Source of the DNA: Luteitalea sp.
Lineage (GTDB): Bacteria; Acidobacteriota; Vicinamibacteria; Vicinamibacterales; CAVVIG01
Reading direction: 5' to 3'
Assembly (NCBI GenBank): GCA_009380045.1
Contig: WHSN01000027.1
Span: 1 to 32,608, forward strand
DNA length: 32,608 bases
Of the stretch, positions 1-8,469 are shown piece by piece. A model generated the notes under the pieces. The model was not told the origin of the DNA and ran no database searches. It worked only from the letters and a program-made list of their open reading frames with translations. The position numbers and the translations under genes were made by a program. The stretch's first letter is position 1; each line of letters opens with the position of its first letter.

Positions 1-571
1 GATGCTGCACCGCGGCGCGAAGCGCGTGCTCCACCGACCCGCCGTTGAAGCCGCCGATGGCCTGGAACTCGTCGAGCGCCACCACCACTTTTCTCTTCCG
101 CATCGAGGCGAGCTGGGCCGGCAACGCGAACACTTCCTGCGCCAGCCGCGACACATCCCGTTCGGTGCGGACGCCGGGGAAGGACACGCTGAGCGACCCT
201 GCGCCGGGCGTGGTGAGGGAGGGATCGGGGGAATAGCGCACTTCCGCCCGCGCCGACCGGATCGCTTCGCGCAGCCAGGTGCGCGCGCGATCCCAGCGGG
301 CCTCCGCCGCGATCAACGCCCGGGCGTAGCCCTCGAGGAAAGCGACGTAGGAGCTGAAGCTGCTGACCGTCACCTCGACCTGGAGCGTCCCGCGCCGCCC
401 CATCGCCGCTAGCGCCTGGCGGATCAGGGACGACTTGCCGTAGCGCCGCGGCGAGATCAGGAACACCTTCTGCCCCGCGGCGAGGTCGGCGACCAGGCGA
501 TCGAGCTCCAGCACCCGGTTCACGAAGGCCGACGCCGGCACCACCTCGCCGTAGACAAACGGATTCTCCAT
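1..571 (-). CDS. ATP-binding protein, AAA/ATPase_2-like (3' end outside window)
   Basis: The reading frame runs from an ATG at 569-571 off the left edge, so only the first 190 residues are visible. A P-loop reads SPRRYGKSSLI (about residues 45-55) and a Walker B reads VVVALDEFQAI (about 163-173). The arrangement, starting MENPFVYGEVV with an Arg-Arg-Tyr P-loop, fits the ATPase_2 group of stand-alone STAND/AAA-like ATPases often annotated as 'ATP-binding protein'. The partner or substrate cannot be told. The start codon lies in the right arm of a perfect inverted repeat with a plausible promoter just upstream, which suggests tight or autogenous control. The family call is fairly secure; the function is unknown. 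Confidence 0.75.
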   Translation of the reverse strand, partial: MENPFVYGEVVPASAFVNRVLELDRLVADLAAGQKVFLISPRRYGKSSLIRQALAAMGRRGTLQVEVTVSSFSSYVAFLEGYARALIAAEARWDRARTWLREAIRSARAEVRYSPDPSLTTPGAGSLSVSFPGVRTERDVSRLAQEVFALPAQLASMRKRKVVVALDEFQAIGGFNGGSVEHALRAAVQH

Positions 572-590
572 TACGTCAAGTGACGTAATG
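569..590. promoter_or_regulatory. perfect inverted repeat over the ATPase start codon (candidate operator)
   Basis: Arms CATTACGTCA (569-578) and TGACGTAATG (581-590) are perfectly complementary around a 2-nt AG spacer. One arm contains the ATG of the ATPase gene and the other overlaps its proposed -10 box. A third copy of the half-site, CATTACG on the minus strand, lies about 20 nt upstream inside the promoter spacer. A dimeric repressor bound here would block both initiation of transcription and ribosome access. The binding protein is unknown. Confidence 0.55.
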
Positions 591-934
591 ATAACGGATG
601 ACAGCGTAATGGGCAACCGTGGTCCCGCTGGGCTCCGCCGGCGGGCGGTGTCGCCGCTGACGGCCATCGGGTCAGCCGCGCCGCGCCGGCACCGCCGCGC
701 TTCTTCATGAGACCATTCGATGGGCTGCCGCTGCCCGGGAGGCGCCGGTCGGCGGCATCAGCGCCCGTGCGGGCGTGTCACGGCACGTGAGGCTGCGGGA
801 AAGACCATCTCATCGTCAAAGGCGCCTGTCGTGACGTAAGATTCCCGGCAGTTCTCAAAGCGCTCGGCCGAGCCTGGAGCCGGTCAGCGTCAGCTCGTAG
901 TCTTCTCTGGTGGATCGCGAGATCTGAGGTCGCC
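572..934. other. intergenic region between divergent genes, no gene seen
   Basis: No convincing coding sequence lies here. Besides the operator and promoter at its left edge there are a short 6-bp inverted repeat (762-775), a TCACG/CGTGA repeat (778-790), and another copy of the half-site TGACGTAA at 832-839, about 95 nt before the rightward gene at 935. The half-site on that side might link regulation of the two divergent genes, but it is a single 8-mer and could be chance. Confidence 0.5.
588..616 (-). promoter_or_regulatory. candidate sigma70-type promoter for the ATPase gene
   Basis: On the minus strand TTGCCC (611-616) and TATCAT (588-593) are separated by 17 nt. The -10 matches the consensus at 5 of 6 positions and overlaps the inverted repeat. 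Transcription would begin inside the repeat, leaving a very short leader before the ATG at 571. Confidence 0.45.
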
Positions 935-1579
935 ATGTCGCCCGTTCGCGCCTATCGCGCCGGCGAGTCGCTCGAAGACCATTGCCGCGTGTGCAAGACC
1001 GATCGCCTGCACACCGTCGTCGCCGCCGACGCCGCCGGCCGGCCGATCCGGGTGGTCTGCGGCTATTGCGGCAGCGAGCACAACTATCGTGGCGGGCCGA
1101 GGATCGAGGGGTCGGGTGAGTCGGCGCCTTCGACGCCGGCGCCTCTGCGCGAAGGCGGCCACGCGCCGCCCGCGTCCCGGCCACTCCCTCCCGTCAGCGA
1201 GCGTGAAAGGACCGCGTCAGGCATGTCGTCCGATGGCCCCGCCGATTTCGAGCTGTTGCTGCGTCGCATCATCCGTGAGGAGAGCGGACTGAGCCCGGTG
1301 GCGCCGGCGGAGAAGTGGCGCGGCGGCATGTTCGTGCTGCGGCCAGGAACGCCGGGATTGCAGGAGAAGAGGTGGCCGATCGAGACGTTCTTCCACAAAG
1401 TGGTGATGCTCCGGAACCGCCTGCGGACGCTCGAGCAGCACCTGAACGCGTCCGAGCTCCCCGACGATGTGAAGGTCAAGCTGCAGGGGTACATCACCGG
1501 ATGCTACGGTTCGCTCACCAGCTTCAACGTGCTGTTCGCGGATGAGGGCGACCAGTTCAAGGGTGCGGCGGGCGAATAG
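935..1579 (+). CDS. zinc-ribbon protein of unknown function
   Basis: The 214-residue product starts with a zinc-ribbon-like segment: Cys17-x2-Cys20 and Cys42-x2-Cys45, separated by a short beta-hairpin stretch. A low-complexity Pro/Ser/Gly linker follows (about residues 55-95). The C-terminal part (about 100-205) is predicted to be mostly helical, with LLLRRIIREESGL and a long helix around the ETFFHKVVMLRNRLRTLEQHL region. A GAGGT sequence ends 4 nt before the ATG. It stands alone and transcribes away from its neighbours. The Cys pairs suggest zinc binding, perhaps a nucleic-acid or protein contact, but I do not recognise a named family and assign no function. Confidence 0.7.
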   Translation: MSPVRAYRAGESLEDHCRVCKTDRLHTVVAADAAGRPIRVVCGYCGSEHNYRGGPRIEGSGESAPSTPAPLREGGHAPPASRPLPPVSERERTASGMSSDGPADFELLLRRIIREESGLSPVAPAEKWRGGMFVLRPGTPGLQEKRWPIETFFHKVVMLRNRLRTLEQHLNASELPDDVKVKLQGYITGCYGSLTSFNVLFADEGDQFKGAAGE

Positions 1580-1831
1580 GCGCTGAAGCCATGGATGGCA
1601 GTGCAGGAGGGCAGGGTGATGACAGGATTGCGGGATGACCGAGGCTGAGAATCGCAGGTGACGGTTTTTGAGCTCGCCGGGCGGTGAGCCCGGTGGGGAA
1701 AATGCTCCTCAGCGATAGCCGGTCACATCGGCGGGCTGGCCCGCATCCTGAAACTTCGGCCAGGTACCGCCGGGCGTCGGGTTGGCTGCCATCGAGATCG
1801 GTGAAGCCCGTAGATCTTCGACAGGCGCCGG
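1580..1831. other. convergent intergenic region with a small hairpin
   Basis: No gene was seen between the two converging genes. CCGGGC (1677-1682) and GCCCGG (1688-1693) can form a 6-bp stem with a 5-nt loop. Neither side has a T-tract, so it is a weak terminator candidate. GC-rich sequence on either side carries no recognisable repeat family. Confidence 0.4.
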
Positions 1832-3715
1832 TCACTCCGATCCGGCGGGATCTCCCGTTTCAAGGGGAAGAGGGTGCAACAGGCGGTCGTGCGTGTTGCC
1901 GGAGCAGAGGTAGCTCAGGACACGACCGGCCGACCGCAATGCGCCCTCGATGAAGCCCTGATAGTCGGAATACGCGTCGCCGCAGATGTGAATGTTGGCG
2001 GTGCGGCCATCGAGCGAGAACGCGGCGAACCGGTCCGCCACTTCCCAGGACCTGGCGCGCGGTCTCCAGACGTGCACCGCCGCGCCGTACGGATCCTTTC
2101 CCCAGTCCCGGATGCCGCATGCCAGCAGGCGCTCCATGGTGAAGTCGTTGTGCTCGTAGTCGCGTGCGTACTGGACGAACCGCCGCCAGAGACGCCGGTT
2201 GATGCCTTGTGGCGCCGTGCGGTCCCTGGTCCGCTTCAGCAGCCAGACCGAGGCGGTCTGTTGCTCCCTGATCAGGCGGTCACTTCCACCGCCGTCGTCT
2301 CCCCGGTCATCGACCCGATCGACCTTTGCCGGATCGCCGGTGAGATAGTCGGCCCAGAAATGAAGCGCCGGCCGGTCGGTGTAGACCATGATGACGCCGC
2401 GGGTCTTGTCGTCGCTCTTCCAGTAGTGAACTTCACGCGTCGGCAGGTCGCCGGCGAATCGGTTGGGCGGCCGGTCATCTTCCCACCACGGCTGATCGAC
2501 GACGAAGAACACCTTCAGAAGAGGGATGTCGTACACCTGATCGAGCTCTGTCGCCATGCCCGGAAGGCCGAGGCGCTCGAGCGGCCGCTTGGGCATCGCC
2601 AGGACCACCTCGCTGGCAAGCACCGACCGGTTGTTCGAGAACCGCAGGCGCACCTGGTCGCGATCGCGAACCGAGGCTGGATTCAACGACTCGAGCCTGT
2701 GATCCAGATGGAGCGTCACGTACTTGCTGTAGGGTGGGCGCCTCAGGCGATTCACCAGCCGGTGCACGATCAATCCCATTCCTCCCCGGATGCCGCGGAG
2801 GGACTCGCTGCTCTTGATCGCCCGAAGCCACATGATCAGGTGTTCGGCTGCGTTCGGATTCTCACCGATCAAGTGATAGTAGCTGCCCCAGTCACGAATT
2901 CGAAGCACAGCCAGGTGGCTCAGGACCTCGCTCAAGAGATTCCAGAAGCCCATGTTGCACAGACGCGTTCCGTTGACCGTCAGTTCCTTCCGGATGATGT
3001 TGTAGTCACTGTCGTCGAGACTGACAATGAAGTCGTGGAGCTCGCCCTTCCAGTACTGCCGGCGCACCGAGCTGCCGCTCAGGAACTGACCCCAGTTCCT
3101 CCTCGCGGCCGGACTGAACCACTCCACTGGGCGGCCCTCGGGATACCGTCCATCTTCGTCCACGAGCTCGAAGATCCGCCGCACTGCCAGCAGCAGCAAA
3201 TCGAGCAGCGAATGCTGGTCCGCCTCTTCGCCGGCGAGCGAATACTTTGGCTCGAGTGGCGCTTCGGACGCGTAGGCCGGAAACCTGATGAGATCGTCAT
3301 CCCGATCCTCACCGGTGCGTGGCTCGCCGATACCGAGGAAGCTCAGGAGCTCGCCGAGCAGCGGCTGGTCTCGGGGCTCGATTCGCATCGGGCCGAATTC
3401 CGCCCGATAGAAGCCCGACTTCCGTTCCGGCGCGATCGCCGGATCGTAGGGATCCTGAACGGTGGCGACTTCCGGCCGATGCGGATTCAGATCGAGCGTC
3501 CACGTTTCGATGCGGCCGCCGAAACAGCCGCGCATTTCGTAGAGCCCGATGGACGGCGTGGCGGTGGAATAGTCGACGAGGCGGCCGCCGATGAAGAGAG
3601 GCTGTTGCGCCTCTATGCACTGCGCCAGCTGCAGCGCGCAATAGAGGCCGGAGATGCCGCCGCCGACGATCGCGACGTCAACGCGGGTCGGTTCAGTGTC
3701 CGGCACGACGCTCAC
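1832..3715 (-). CDS. FAD-dependent amine oxidase-like protein (cytoplasmic)
   Basis: The product has 627 residues from a GTG start. An N-terminal Rossmann FAD site reads VAIVGGGISGLYCA (Gly18-Gly23). After an unusual insertion of about 25 residues comes the acidic ribose-binding strand IGLYEMRG (Glu60) and FGGRIETW, the GGR motif of the flavin monoamine oxidase/amino-acid oxidase family. The C-terminal flavin motif appears as HICGDAYSDYQGFIEGALRSA. No signal peptide is visible, in contrast to the second oxidase at 4993-6660. It lies 45 nt downstream of the LysM solute-binding gene and probably shares its transcript. The family predicts oxidative deamination of amines or amino acids with release of peroxide. 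The substrate is unknown, and a protoporphyrinogen- or phytoene-type oxidation is not excluded. Confidence 0.8.
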   Translation of the reverse strand: MSVVPDTEPTRVDVAIVGGGISGLYCALQLAQCIEAQQPLFIGGRLVDYSTATPSIGLYEMRGCFGGRIETWTLDLNPHRPEVATVQDPYDPAIAPERKSGFYRAEFGPMRIEPRDQPLLGELLSFLGIGEPRTGEDRDDDLIRFPAYASEAPLEPKYSLAGEEADQHSLLDLLLLAVRRIFELVDEDGRYPEGRPVEWFSPAARRNWGQFLSGSSVRRQYWKGELHDFIVSLDDSDYNIIRKELTVNGTRLCNMGFWNLLSEVLSHLAVLRIRDWGSYYHLIGENPNAAEHLIMWLRAIKSSESLRGIRGGMGLIVHRLVNRLRRPPYSKYVTLHLDHRLESLNPASVRDRDQVRLRFSNNRSVLASEVVLAMPKRPLERLGLPGMATELDQVYDIPLLKVFFVVDQPWWEDDRPPNRFAGDLPTREVHYWKSDDKTRGVIMVYTDRPALHFWADYLTGDPAKVDRVDDRGDDGGGSDRLIREQQTASVWLLKRTRDRTAPQGINRRLWRRFVQYARDYEHNDFTMERLLACGIRDWGKDPYGAAVHVWRPRARSWEVADRFAAFSLDGRTANIHICGDAYSDYQGFIEGALRSAGRVLSYLCSGNTHDRLLHPLPLETGDPAGSE

Positions 3716-3760
3716 GTCGAACAGACACCGCTCGAGTCGATCGCGGCATCGCCCTGAACA

Positions 3761-4876
3761 CTACGGCATCAACAGCACGAGCCTGGGATAGATCAGGTTC
3801 TCGTTGGCGACGCGATCGCGGTTGAGATCCCAGATCTCCTTCCAGCGCACCATGTCTCCGAGCTCGGCCGACGCAATCCTGGTGAGCGTATCTCCGGTCT
3901 TGACGGTGTAGGTCTTGCGGCCCGCGATCGGCTTCATGAATACCTCGGAGGAGCTCGACAGGTACTCCCGCATCAGATCGGCATACTGCGGCGTCGCCTT
4001 GAACTGATCGATGGCGCGGTTCACCTCGTAGATCAGATCGTAGTTGCCCTCGGGAATGCCGGCGGCGTACTTCGACTGGTTCAAGTTGTACTTGACGATC
4101 ACGGTCCGGGGATGCGCCTTGATCTCTTCGGCGGCGAACGGATAGTCGTAGATCAGCGCATCGGCGCGGTCGGTCTCCACCGCCTCGAACCACCCGTCGT
4201 CTCCGGAGAACTTGCTGATCCGGGCGTTGGGGATGTTCTCTTTCACCCACCGCTCGGCCGCTGGATCGTCGTAGATGGCGACGCGCTTTCCGGCGAGGTC
4301 GGCCGGCGACCTCAAGGTCGCGACCATCCCTTCGTGGACAATCATCGCCAGACCGAAGTCGAGATAGCCGTTCGACCAGTCGACGCCGTCGATGGACGTA
4401 TCCGGCACGTAGCCGGCCATGATGAGATCGATCTCGCCCTTGCGCAACTTGTCCGGCAGGTCCTCGTAGTCCGCTTCGACGACCTGCACCCGCTTGGCGC
4501 CGATACCGGTCGACACGATTGCGGCCAGCCGGAAGTCGAACCCGTCCTCCTGCTTCCGGTCGTTGATGAAGTGCAGGGGAGGGGCGTCCGGCTCCATGCC
4601 GATCCGGATGATGCCGGTCTCCCTGACCCGCGACAGCACACCCCCTTGTGACGCCGCCTGAGACGGCGCCGGCGATGCGGGCGTCGATGCAGGCGCGGGT
4701 TGCGAAGGCGCCGGAGCGGCGGTCCCGTAGGCAGGGCCGGTCGGCGCGGTCTGCGCGGTATTTTCAGACCCGGTGCCTGGAAAAGGCAGGCGATCGCGAT
4801 ACGTCCAGGCGGCGAAGCACAGGACTGCGACACCGACGAGGAAGAGCAGGAATTTCCCGGCCAGGGTCAGTCGCAT
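3761..4876 (-). CDS. membrane-anchored solute-binding protein (SBP_bac_3-like) with C-terminal LysM
   Basis: I use the ATG at 4874-4876, because GGAG lies 8 nt upstream and the product then opens with a clean membrane segment (KFLLFLVGVAVLCFAAW, about residues 8-24). A Pro/Ala/Ser linker (about 40-75) leads to a type-3 periplasmic binding domain beginning near GIIRIGMEPDAPPLHF. It includes the DFRLAAI and DLIMAGY strands typical of polar amino-acid or opine binding proteins. The C-terminus carries a LysM domain (YTVKTGDTLTRIASAELGD onward), which binds peptidoglycan. The protein is therefore probably tethered to the inner membrane and the wall. No ABC permease or ATPase lies nearby, so it may act as a sensor or scavenging receptor, or feed one of the adjacent oxidases, rather than serve an importer. 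An in-frame GTG at 4915 is the alternative start. Confidence 0.8.
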   Translation of the reverse strand: MRLTLAGKFLLFLVGVAVLCFAAWTYRDRLPFPGTGSENTAQTAPTGPAYGTAAPAPSQPAPASTPASPAPSQAASQGGVLSRVRETGIIRIGMEPDAPPLHFINDRKQEDGFDFRLAAIVSTGIGAKRVQVVEADYEDLPDKLRKGEIDLIMAGYVPDTSIDGVDWSNGYLDFGLAMIVHEGMVATLRSPADLAGKRVAIYDDPAAERWVKENIPNARISKFSGDDGWFEAVETDRADALIYDYPFAAEEIKAHPRTVIVKYNLNQSKYAAGIPEGNYDLIYEVNRAIDQFKATPQYADLMREYLSSSSEVFMKPIAGRKTYTVKTGDTLTRIASAELGDMVRWKEIWDLNRDRVANENLIYPRLVLLMP

Positions 4877-4992
4877 GGTGCTGGCTCCGTTGCACAGAGG
4901 ATTCCATCGGTCCACAGCGTTGGCGCCGGATACATCGCCGCGGTTACCGTTGTTGTGGTCATTGTCGTCCGGTTACCAGCGGGTTCCCGCCG

Positions 4993-6660
4993 TCACACCG
5001 CCGCCGCGGCGAGGCGACTGGAGAAACGCAGGCGGGCCGCCTTCGGCATGCTCAGCCTCGCCATCACCGCCTTGGCCGCATCCGCGCCGGACTGGGCGCC
5101 GCCGTTCATGTAGCCCTGGAAATCGTAGCTACAGTGCTCCCCGGCAAAGAACAGGTCGCCGACCGGCTCGCCTTCCGCTCCGGCGATCGTGGTCCACTGC
5201 CCCGGTTTGTAGCAGGAGTAGCTCCCTTTCGTCCACGGGAAGGTCGGCCAATGAAAACGGGCGACCTTGCCATTCCGCATGGCCGTCGCTCCCGGGTAGG
5301 CGCGCTCGACGCCGGTCATCAGCCGCTCGGCCACCGCTTCGGCGGTTCCCTCACCGACCGCGAGCGCTGCCTTGCCGCCGGAATACAGCGTCAGCCCGCC
5401 GGCCGGCCCCTGCTGCAGGAAGCTGTTGTCCCAGGCGAGCTGGAATGCCTCGTCGGTGTAGGTGTCCCCGCTGAAGCCCTGCGCCTGCCACGGCCGATTG
5501 CGGAACCCGACCAGCACCTTGGCGTTGGCGCCGTAGCCAAGCTCCTGAATCGCCTTTTTCTTCACCGCCGGCAGATCGAGCTCCATCTTCACCTCGCGCA
5601 GGAGCGTGAAGGGAATGGCCAGGATGACCACGTCGGCATCCTCGTCGACCGCTCCACCATCTCGCTGAAACGTCAGCGTGAATCCCTGCTCCCGGCTTCT
5701 GAGCGCCTCGAGACGATGGCGCCGCTGAATCTGGGGCTCGACCCGTTTCGCCAGCTCGTCGACGATTCTCTGGTTCCCGCCGCGAACCTTGTAGCGCTCG
5801 TCGCTCTCGCCCAGAAGCGAGAACGCCCGACGGTCGGCGAGATCGCCGGTGCCAATGAGAAAGAGGAAATTCAGCGCCGACTGCTCGCCGGTATCGAGCC
5901 CGTATTCTGTGACGTAAGCGGCGTCCAGGAGTTCCCGCATCCACCCCGTGACGCCGTGACCGTCGAGGTACTCGGCAATCGACTGGCGGTCGAACGCCGA
6001 TCCGCCTCCCTCGGTCTTGTAGTCGACCACGTCGCCGAGCGAGTCGTAGTCCTCGAGAATCCGCTTCGCCAGCGGCACGAACGCCCGAACGGCCTGCGCC
6101 TGCGTGTAGTGGCGGCGGTTGATGAAATAGGTTTCCGGCTTGAGCGCCGCCGCTTCCGGTGCCTGGGTGTCGAGGCGCTCGAGGCCGAACTCCGTCATCA
6201 GCGCCAGCATCTCTTCGTGCGTGCTGTCGATGAACTCGCCGCCAAGCTCCGTTGTCAGGCCGTCGCCGAGCAGGTCGGTGGCGGTGAACATGCGGCCGCC
6301 GATCCGGTCGGAGCCTTCGAAGATCCGCGCCGTCAAGCCGGCCTGCTGCAGCTTGTAGGCGGCGTTGAGGCCGGCGACGCCGGCGCCGACGACGGCAATG
6401 CGCGGCGAGGCAGGGGAGCCGGCGGACGACCGCGAGGCAGACGGTGGCGCCGTGGCCGGCGGGCCAGGTTCGCTTCGGCAGGCCCACGTCCCGACGGTGA
6501 GACCGACCGTGGCGAGCGCCGATTCACGCAGGAACCGGCGGCGGGTGTACGCGCGCTCGAGAATCTCCTCGGCCGAGGGTCCGCCGGACGGCTGGCGGGT
6601 GGCCAGCGCCGCAATCCGGAGCGCCCGACCGAGCGAACCAAACAAAGGACTACGCGACAC
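4993..6660 (-). CDS. Tat-exported flavin monoamine oxidase-like protein
   Basis: The 555-residue product has a GTG start with GGAGGT 4 nt upstream. Residues 39-61 form a twin-arginine signal (TRRRFLRES, then ALATVGLTVGTWAC). Cys61 could be a poor lipobox, so a Tat lipoprotein is possible. The FAD Rossmann fold starts RIAVVGAGVAGLNAAYKL (about 87-104), followed by ARIFEGSDRIGGRMF with the acidic residue and GGR. The C-terminus reads FFAGEHCSYDFQGYMNGGAQSG, a canonical amine-oxidase FAD motif with Cys in the region that is covalently flavinylated in some MAOs. It would act in the periplasm as a folded FAD enzyme. It follows the AAA+ gene by 48 nt with its own candidate promoter, and precedes the LysM binding protein. 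The family is secure; the substrate is unknown. Confidence 0.85.
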   Translation of the reverse strand: MSRSPLFGSLGRALRIAALATRQPSGGPSAEEILERAYTRRRFLRESALATVGLTVGTWACRSEPGPPATAPPSASRSSAGSPASPRIAVVGAGVAGLNAAYKLQQAGLTARIFEGSDRIGGRMFTATDLLGDGLTTELGGEFIDSTHEEMLALMTEFGLERLDTQAPEAAALKPETYFINRRHYTQAQAVRAFVPLAKRILEDYDSLGDVVDYKTEGGGSAFDRQSIAEYLDGHGVTGWMRELLDAAYVTEYGLDTGEQSALNFLFLIGTGDLADRRAFSLLGESDERYKVRGGNQRIVDELAKRVEPQIQRRHRLEALRSREQGFTLTFQRDGGAVDEDADVVILAIPFTLLREVKMELDLPAVKKKAIQELGYGANAKVLVGFRNRPWQAQGFSGDTYTDEAFQLAWDNSFLQQGPAGGLTLYSGGKAALAVGEGTAEAVAERLMTGVERAYPGATAMRNGKVARFHWPTFPWTKGSYSCYKPGQWTTIAGAEGEPVGDLFFAGEHCSYDFQGYMNGGAQSGADAAKAVMARLSMPKAARLRFSSRLAAAAV

Positions 6661-6664
6661 CTGT

Positions 6665-6670
6665 ACCTCC
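6665..6670 (-). promoter_or_regulatory. strong ribosome binding site fixing the GTG start of the Tat amine oxidase
   Basis: GGAGGT on the minus strand ends 4 nt before the GTG at 6658-6660. Starting here keeps the N-region in front of the twin-arginine motif. Confidence 0.6.
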
Positions 6671-6682
6671 GGGCTGGTTCGA

Positions 6683-6712
6683 ATCGTCTCGCATGCGCGG
6701 AAAACGTGTCAA
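6683..6712 (-). promoter_or_regulatory. candidate promoter for the amine oxidase/LysM genes
   Basis: TTGACA (6707-6712, overlapping the TGA stop of the AAA+ gene) and GACGAT (6683-6688) are 18 nt apart. The -35 is perfect and the -10 matches 3 of 6. It could separate the oxidase genes from the PspA/AAA module, or act inside one longer operon. Confidence 0.35.
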
Positions 6713-8469
6713 GAATTTAGCAGCCGCCGCAGCTCGCTGATCCTGGCCTGCAGCTCGCTGCGATCCAGGTTCCGGTAGCGCTCGGGCAGCACCTCCCGCG
6801 AGGTGCACTCCCGCACCGCGACCAGGATCTGCAGCTCGCGCTCGAGCGGGCTGGTCGCCGGGATGAAGTCTTCGAATGCCCGGCGCAGGGTGTCGACCGG
6901 CACCGACTGGTCGGCGCCAGCCTCGCCGGCATCGGAGGCGAGCACGGCGCGCGCGAGAATCGCTTCGATATCGGCGCCCGACAACCCGCTGGGATCGGCG
7001 ATCACCTCCTTGACCGATTGCGCCGCCGTCTTCAGGCCGCTCTTCTTGAGCATGATCCTGAAGAGCGCTTCGTGCTCCTCGTCGGTTTCCGGGTAGAAGA
7101 GCGCGAGATGCTCCTCGGCGCGTCCTTGCCGCTTCAGGTCGATCGGCAGCAGATCCGGCCGGGAGGTAATCAGGAACCACAGAATCTTGCCACGGTACTC
7201 GGTGTTGCCCATGAACGACGCGAACTGCGCGAACACACGGTTCGAGGTGCCGGAGTCGCCCTGCTGGTTGCGGTCGCCCAGCGCGGCGTCGGCCTCGTCG
7301 ATGATCACCCCGACCGGCCACATCGCCTGAAGGACCTTGAGGATCTTCTCGAGGTTTCCCTCGGTGACCCCCTGCCACTGCGAGCGGAAGTTCAGAAACT
7401 TGACGCAGGGAAATCCAATCTCGCCGGTGAAGCAGTTGACGAGGAAGGTCTTGGCGGATCCGACCGGGCCGGCGATGAGGTATCCCATCGGCACGCCGCG
7501 AAGCCGCCCCGCCGCAATCGCCTGGGCGGCGCGGCGCAGGCGGGACTTGACGCCCTCGTGACCCGACACCATGTCGAGGGTGACCTTCGACTCCACGTAC
7601 TCGAGCAGGCCGAAGCACTCGGCTTCGATCACCGCCTTCTTCTGATCGCGCAGCGTGGCGGCATCGAGCCGCGCGCCCGGCTCGTTGAGGCTGTGCTCGT
7701 CGACCGACGACACGATCTGCCGCAACTGGATGCGCGTCAGTCCCGAGGTCGACTGGGCCAACCGTTCGGCCGGGAGCTCGGATCGGGTCTCGAACCAGCC
7801 GGCGGGCCTGATCGAGCGAAGGAAGCGCAGCCGGTCCGGCTCGTCCGGCCGCTCGATCGCCGTTTCCACCGTCTGCGGCGATCGGACGATCCGCGCGCTG
7901 ATGTCCGCGAGGTTCTCCGTGACCAGCACGAAGGTGACGTTGGCCGCCAGCAGACCCGGATCGGTCGACCACTTCTGGATGAACACGCGCACCGCGCGAT
8001 CTTCGGCGCCCGACTCGCCGGCGGATTCGGGGACGAGCGTCTCGGCATACGGCAACAGGATCGCGACACCAAGGGTCGGAAACCGGTGAACGACCTGCTT
8101 GAGAAACGAGTCGAGGAGCGAGCAGAACACCGCCGGATCGCGCGGCACCGAACGGGCCAGATCGGTTCCATGGATCGCATCGACCACCGCCACCGCCTCG
8201 GTGAAATGCCGGTGCGACTCGGGCGTGTGGAAGATCGCCCCGTTGGCGCGCTGATATTCGATCACGACCTCGCGCTGGCCGAAGATCCACTCCGCCAGGA
8301 ACACGGTCAGCGACACGTACTCCGCCGCGAGACGCGGGCTGTCGGGGGGCCGCGGCACGGCGACCAGGTCGTGCGTGTTGCCGTGGAGCACGAACGTGTT
8401 GCCGAGACGCGCCCGGATGCCGTGCGCGAGCGCGCGCGCCCAGCGAGGGTAGTGCTCGAAGGCGTTCAT
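6709..8469 (-). CDS. classical-clade AAA+ ATPase, Vps4/p97-like, with a degenerate N-terminal AAA copy
   Basis: This is a 586-residue protein. The C-terminal ATPase has Walker A GPVGSAKT (334-341), Walker B GVIIDEAD (387-394), a sensor-1 region LITSRPD (433-439), basic residues KRQGR (446-450) and the sensor-2 helix GLSGADIEAILARA (495-508). The SGAD signature marks the classical AAA group of FtsH, Vps4, p97 and katanin. The first 250 residues show strands in an AAA-like order (GVAILLP at 134-140, VTFVLVTENLADI at 178-190) but no P-loop, which suggests an inactive first ring. The ATG overlaps the TGA of the preceding gene (ATGA), so it is coupled to the membrane coiled-coil and PspA genes. 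The likely role is disassembly or remodelling of PspA polymers at the inner membrane. The ATPase call is firm; the role is inferred from context. Confidence 0.82.
   Translation of the reverse strand: MNAFEHYPRWARALAHGIRARLGNTFVLHGNTHDLVAVPRPPDSPRLAAEYVSLTVFLAEWIFGQREVVIEYQRANGAIFHTPESHRHFTEAVAVVDAIHGTDLARSVPRDPAVFCSLLDSFLKQVVHRFPTLGVAILLPYAETLVPESAGESGAEDRAVRVFIQKWSTDPGLLAANVTFVLVTENLADISARIVRSPQTVETAIERPDEPDRLRFLRSIRPAGWFETRSELPAERLAQSTSGLTRIQLRQIVSSVDEHSLNEPGARLDAATLRDQKKAVIEAECFGLLEYVESKVTLDMVSGHEGVKSRLRRAAQAIAAGRLRGVPMGYLIAGPVGSAKTFLVNCFTGEIGFPCVKFLNFRSQWQGVTEGNLEKILKVLQAMWPVGVIIDEADAALGDRNQQGDSGTSNRVFAQFASFMGNTEYRGKILWFLITSRPDLLPIDLKRQGRAEEHLALFYPETDEEHEALFRIMLKKSGLKTAAQSVKEVIADPSGLSGADIEAILARAVLASDAGEAGADQSVPVDTLRRAFEDFIPATSPLERELQILVAVRECTSREVLPERYRNLDRSELQARISELRRLLNS

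Noticed and set aside
1874-3757. A 627-codon open frame on the plus strand antisense to the FAD oxidase
   Set aside because: It has no recognisable motif and mirrors the codon periodicity of the real minus-strand gene; long antisense frames are expected at this GC content.
4648-6720. A 690-codon plus-strand frame opposite the Tat amine oxidase
   Set aside because: Arg/Gly-rich composition without motifs; the minus strand carries clear FAD-binding and Tat motifs.
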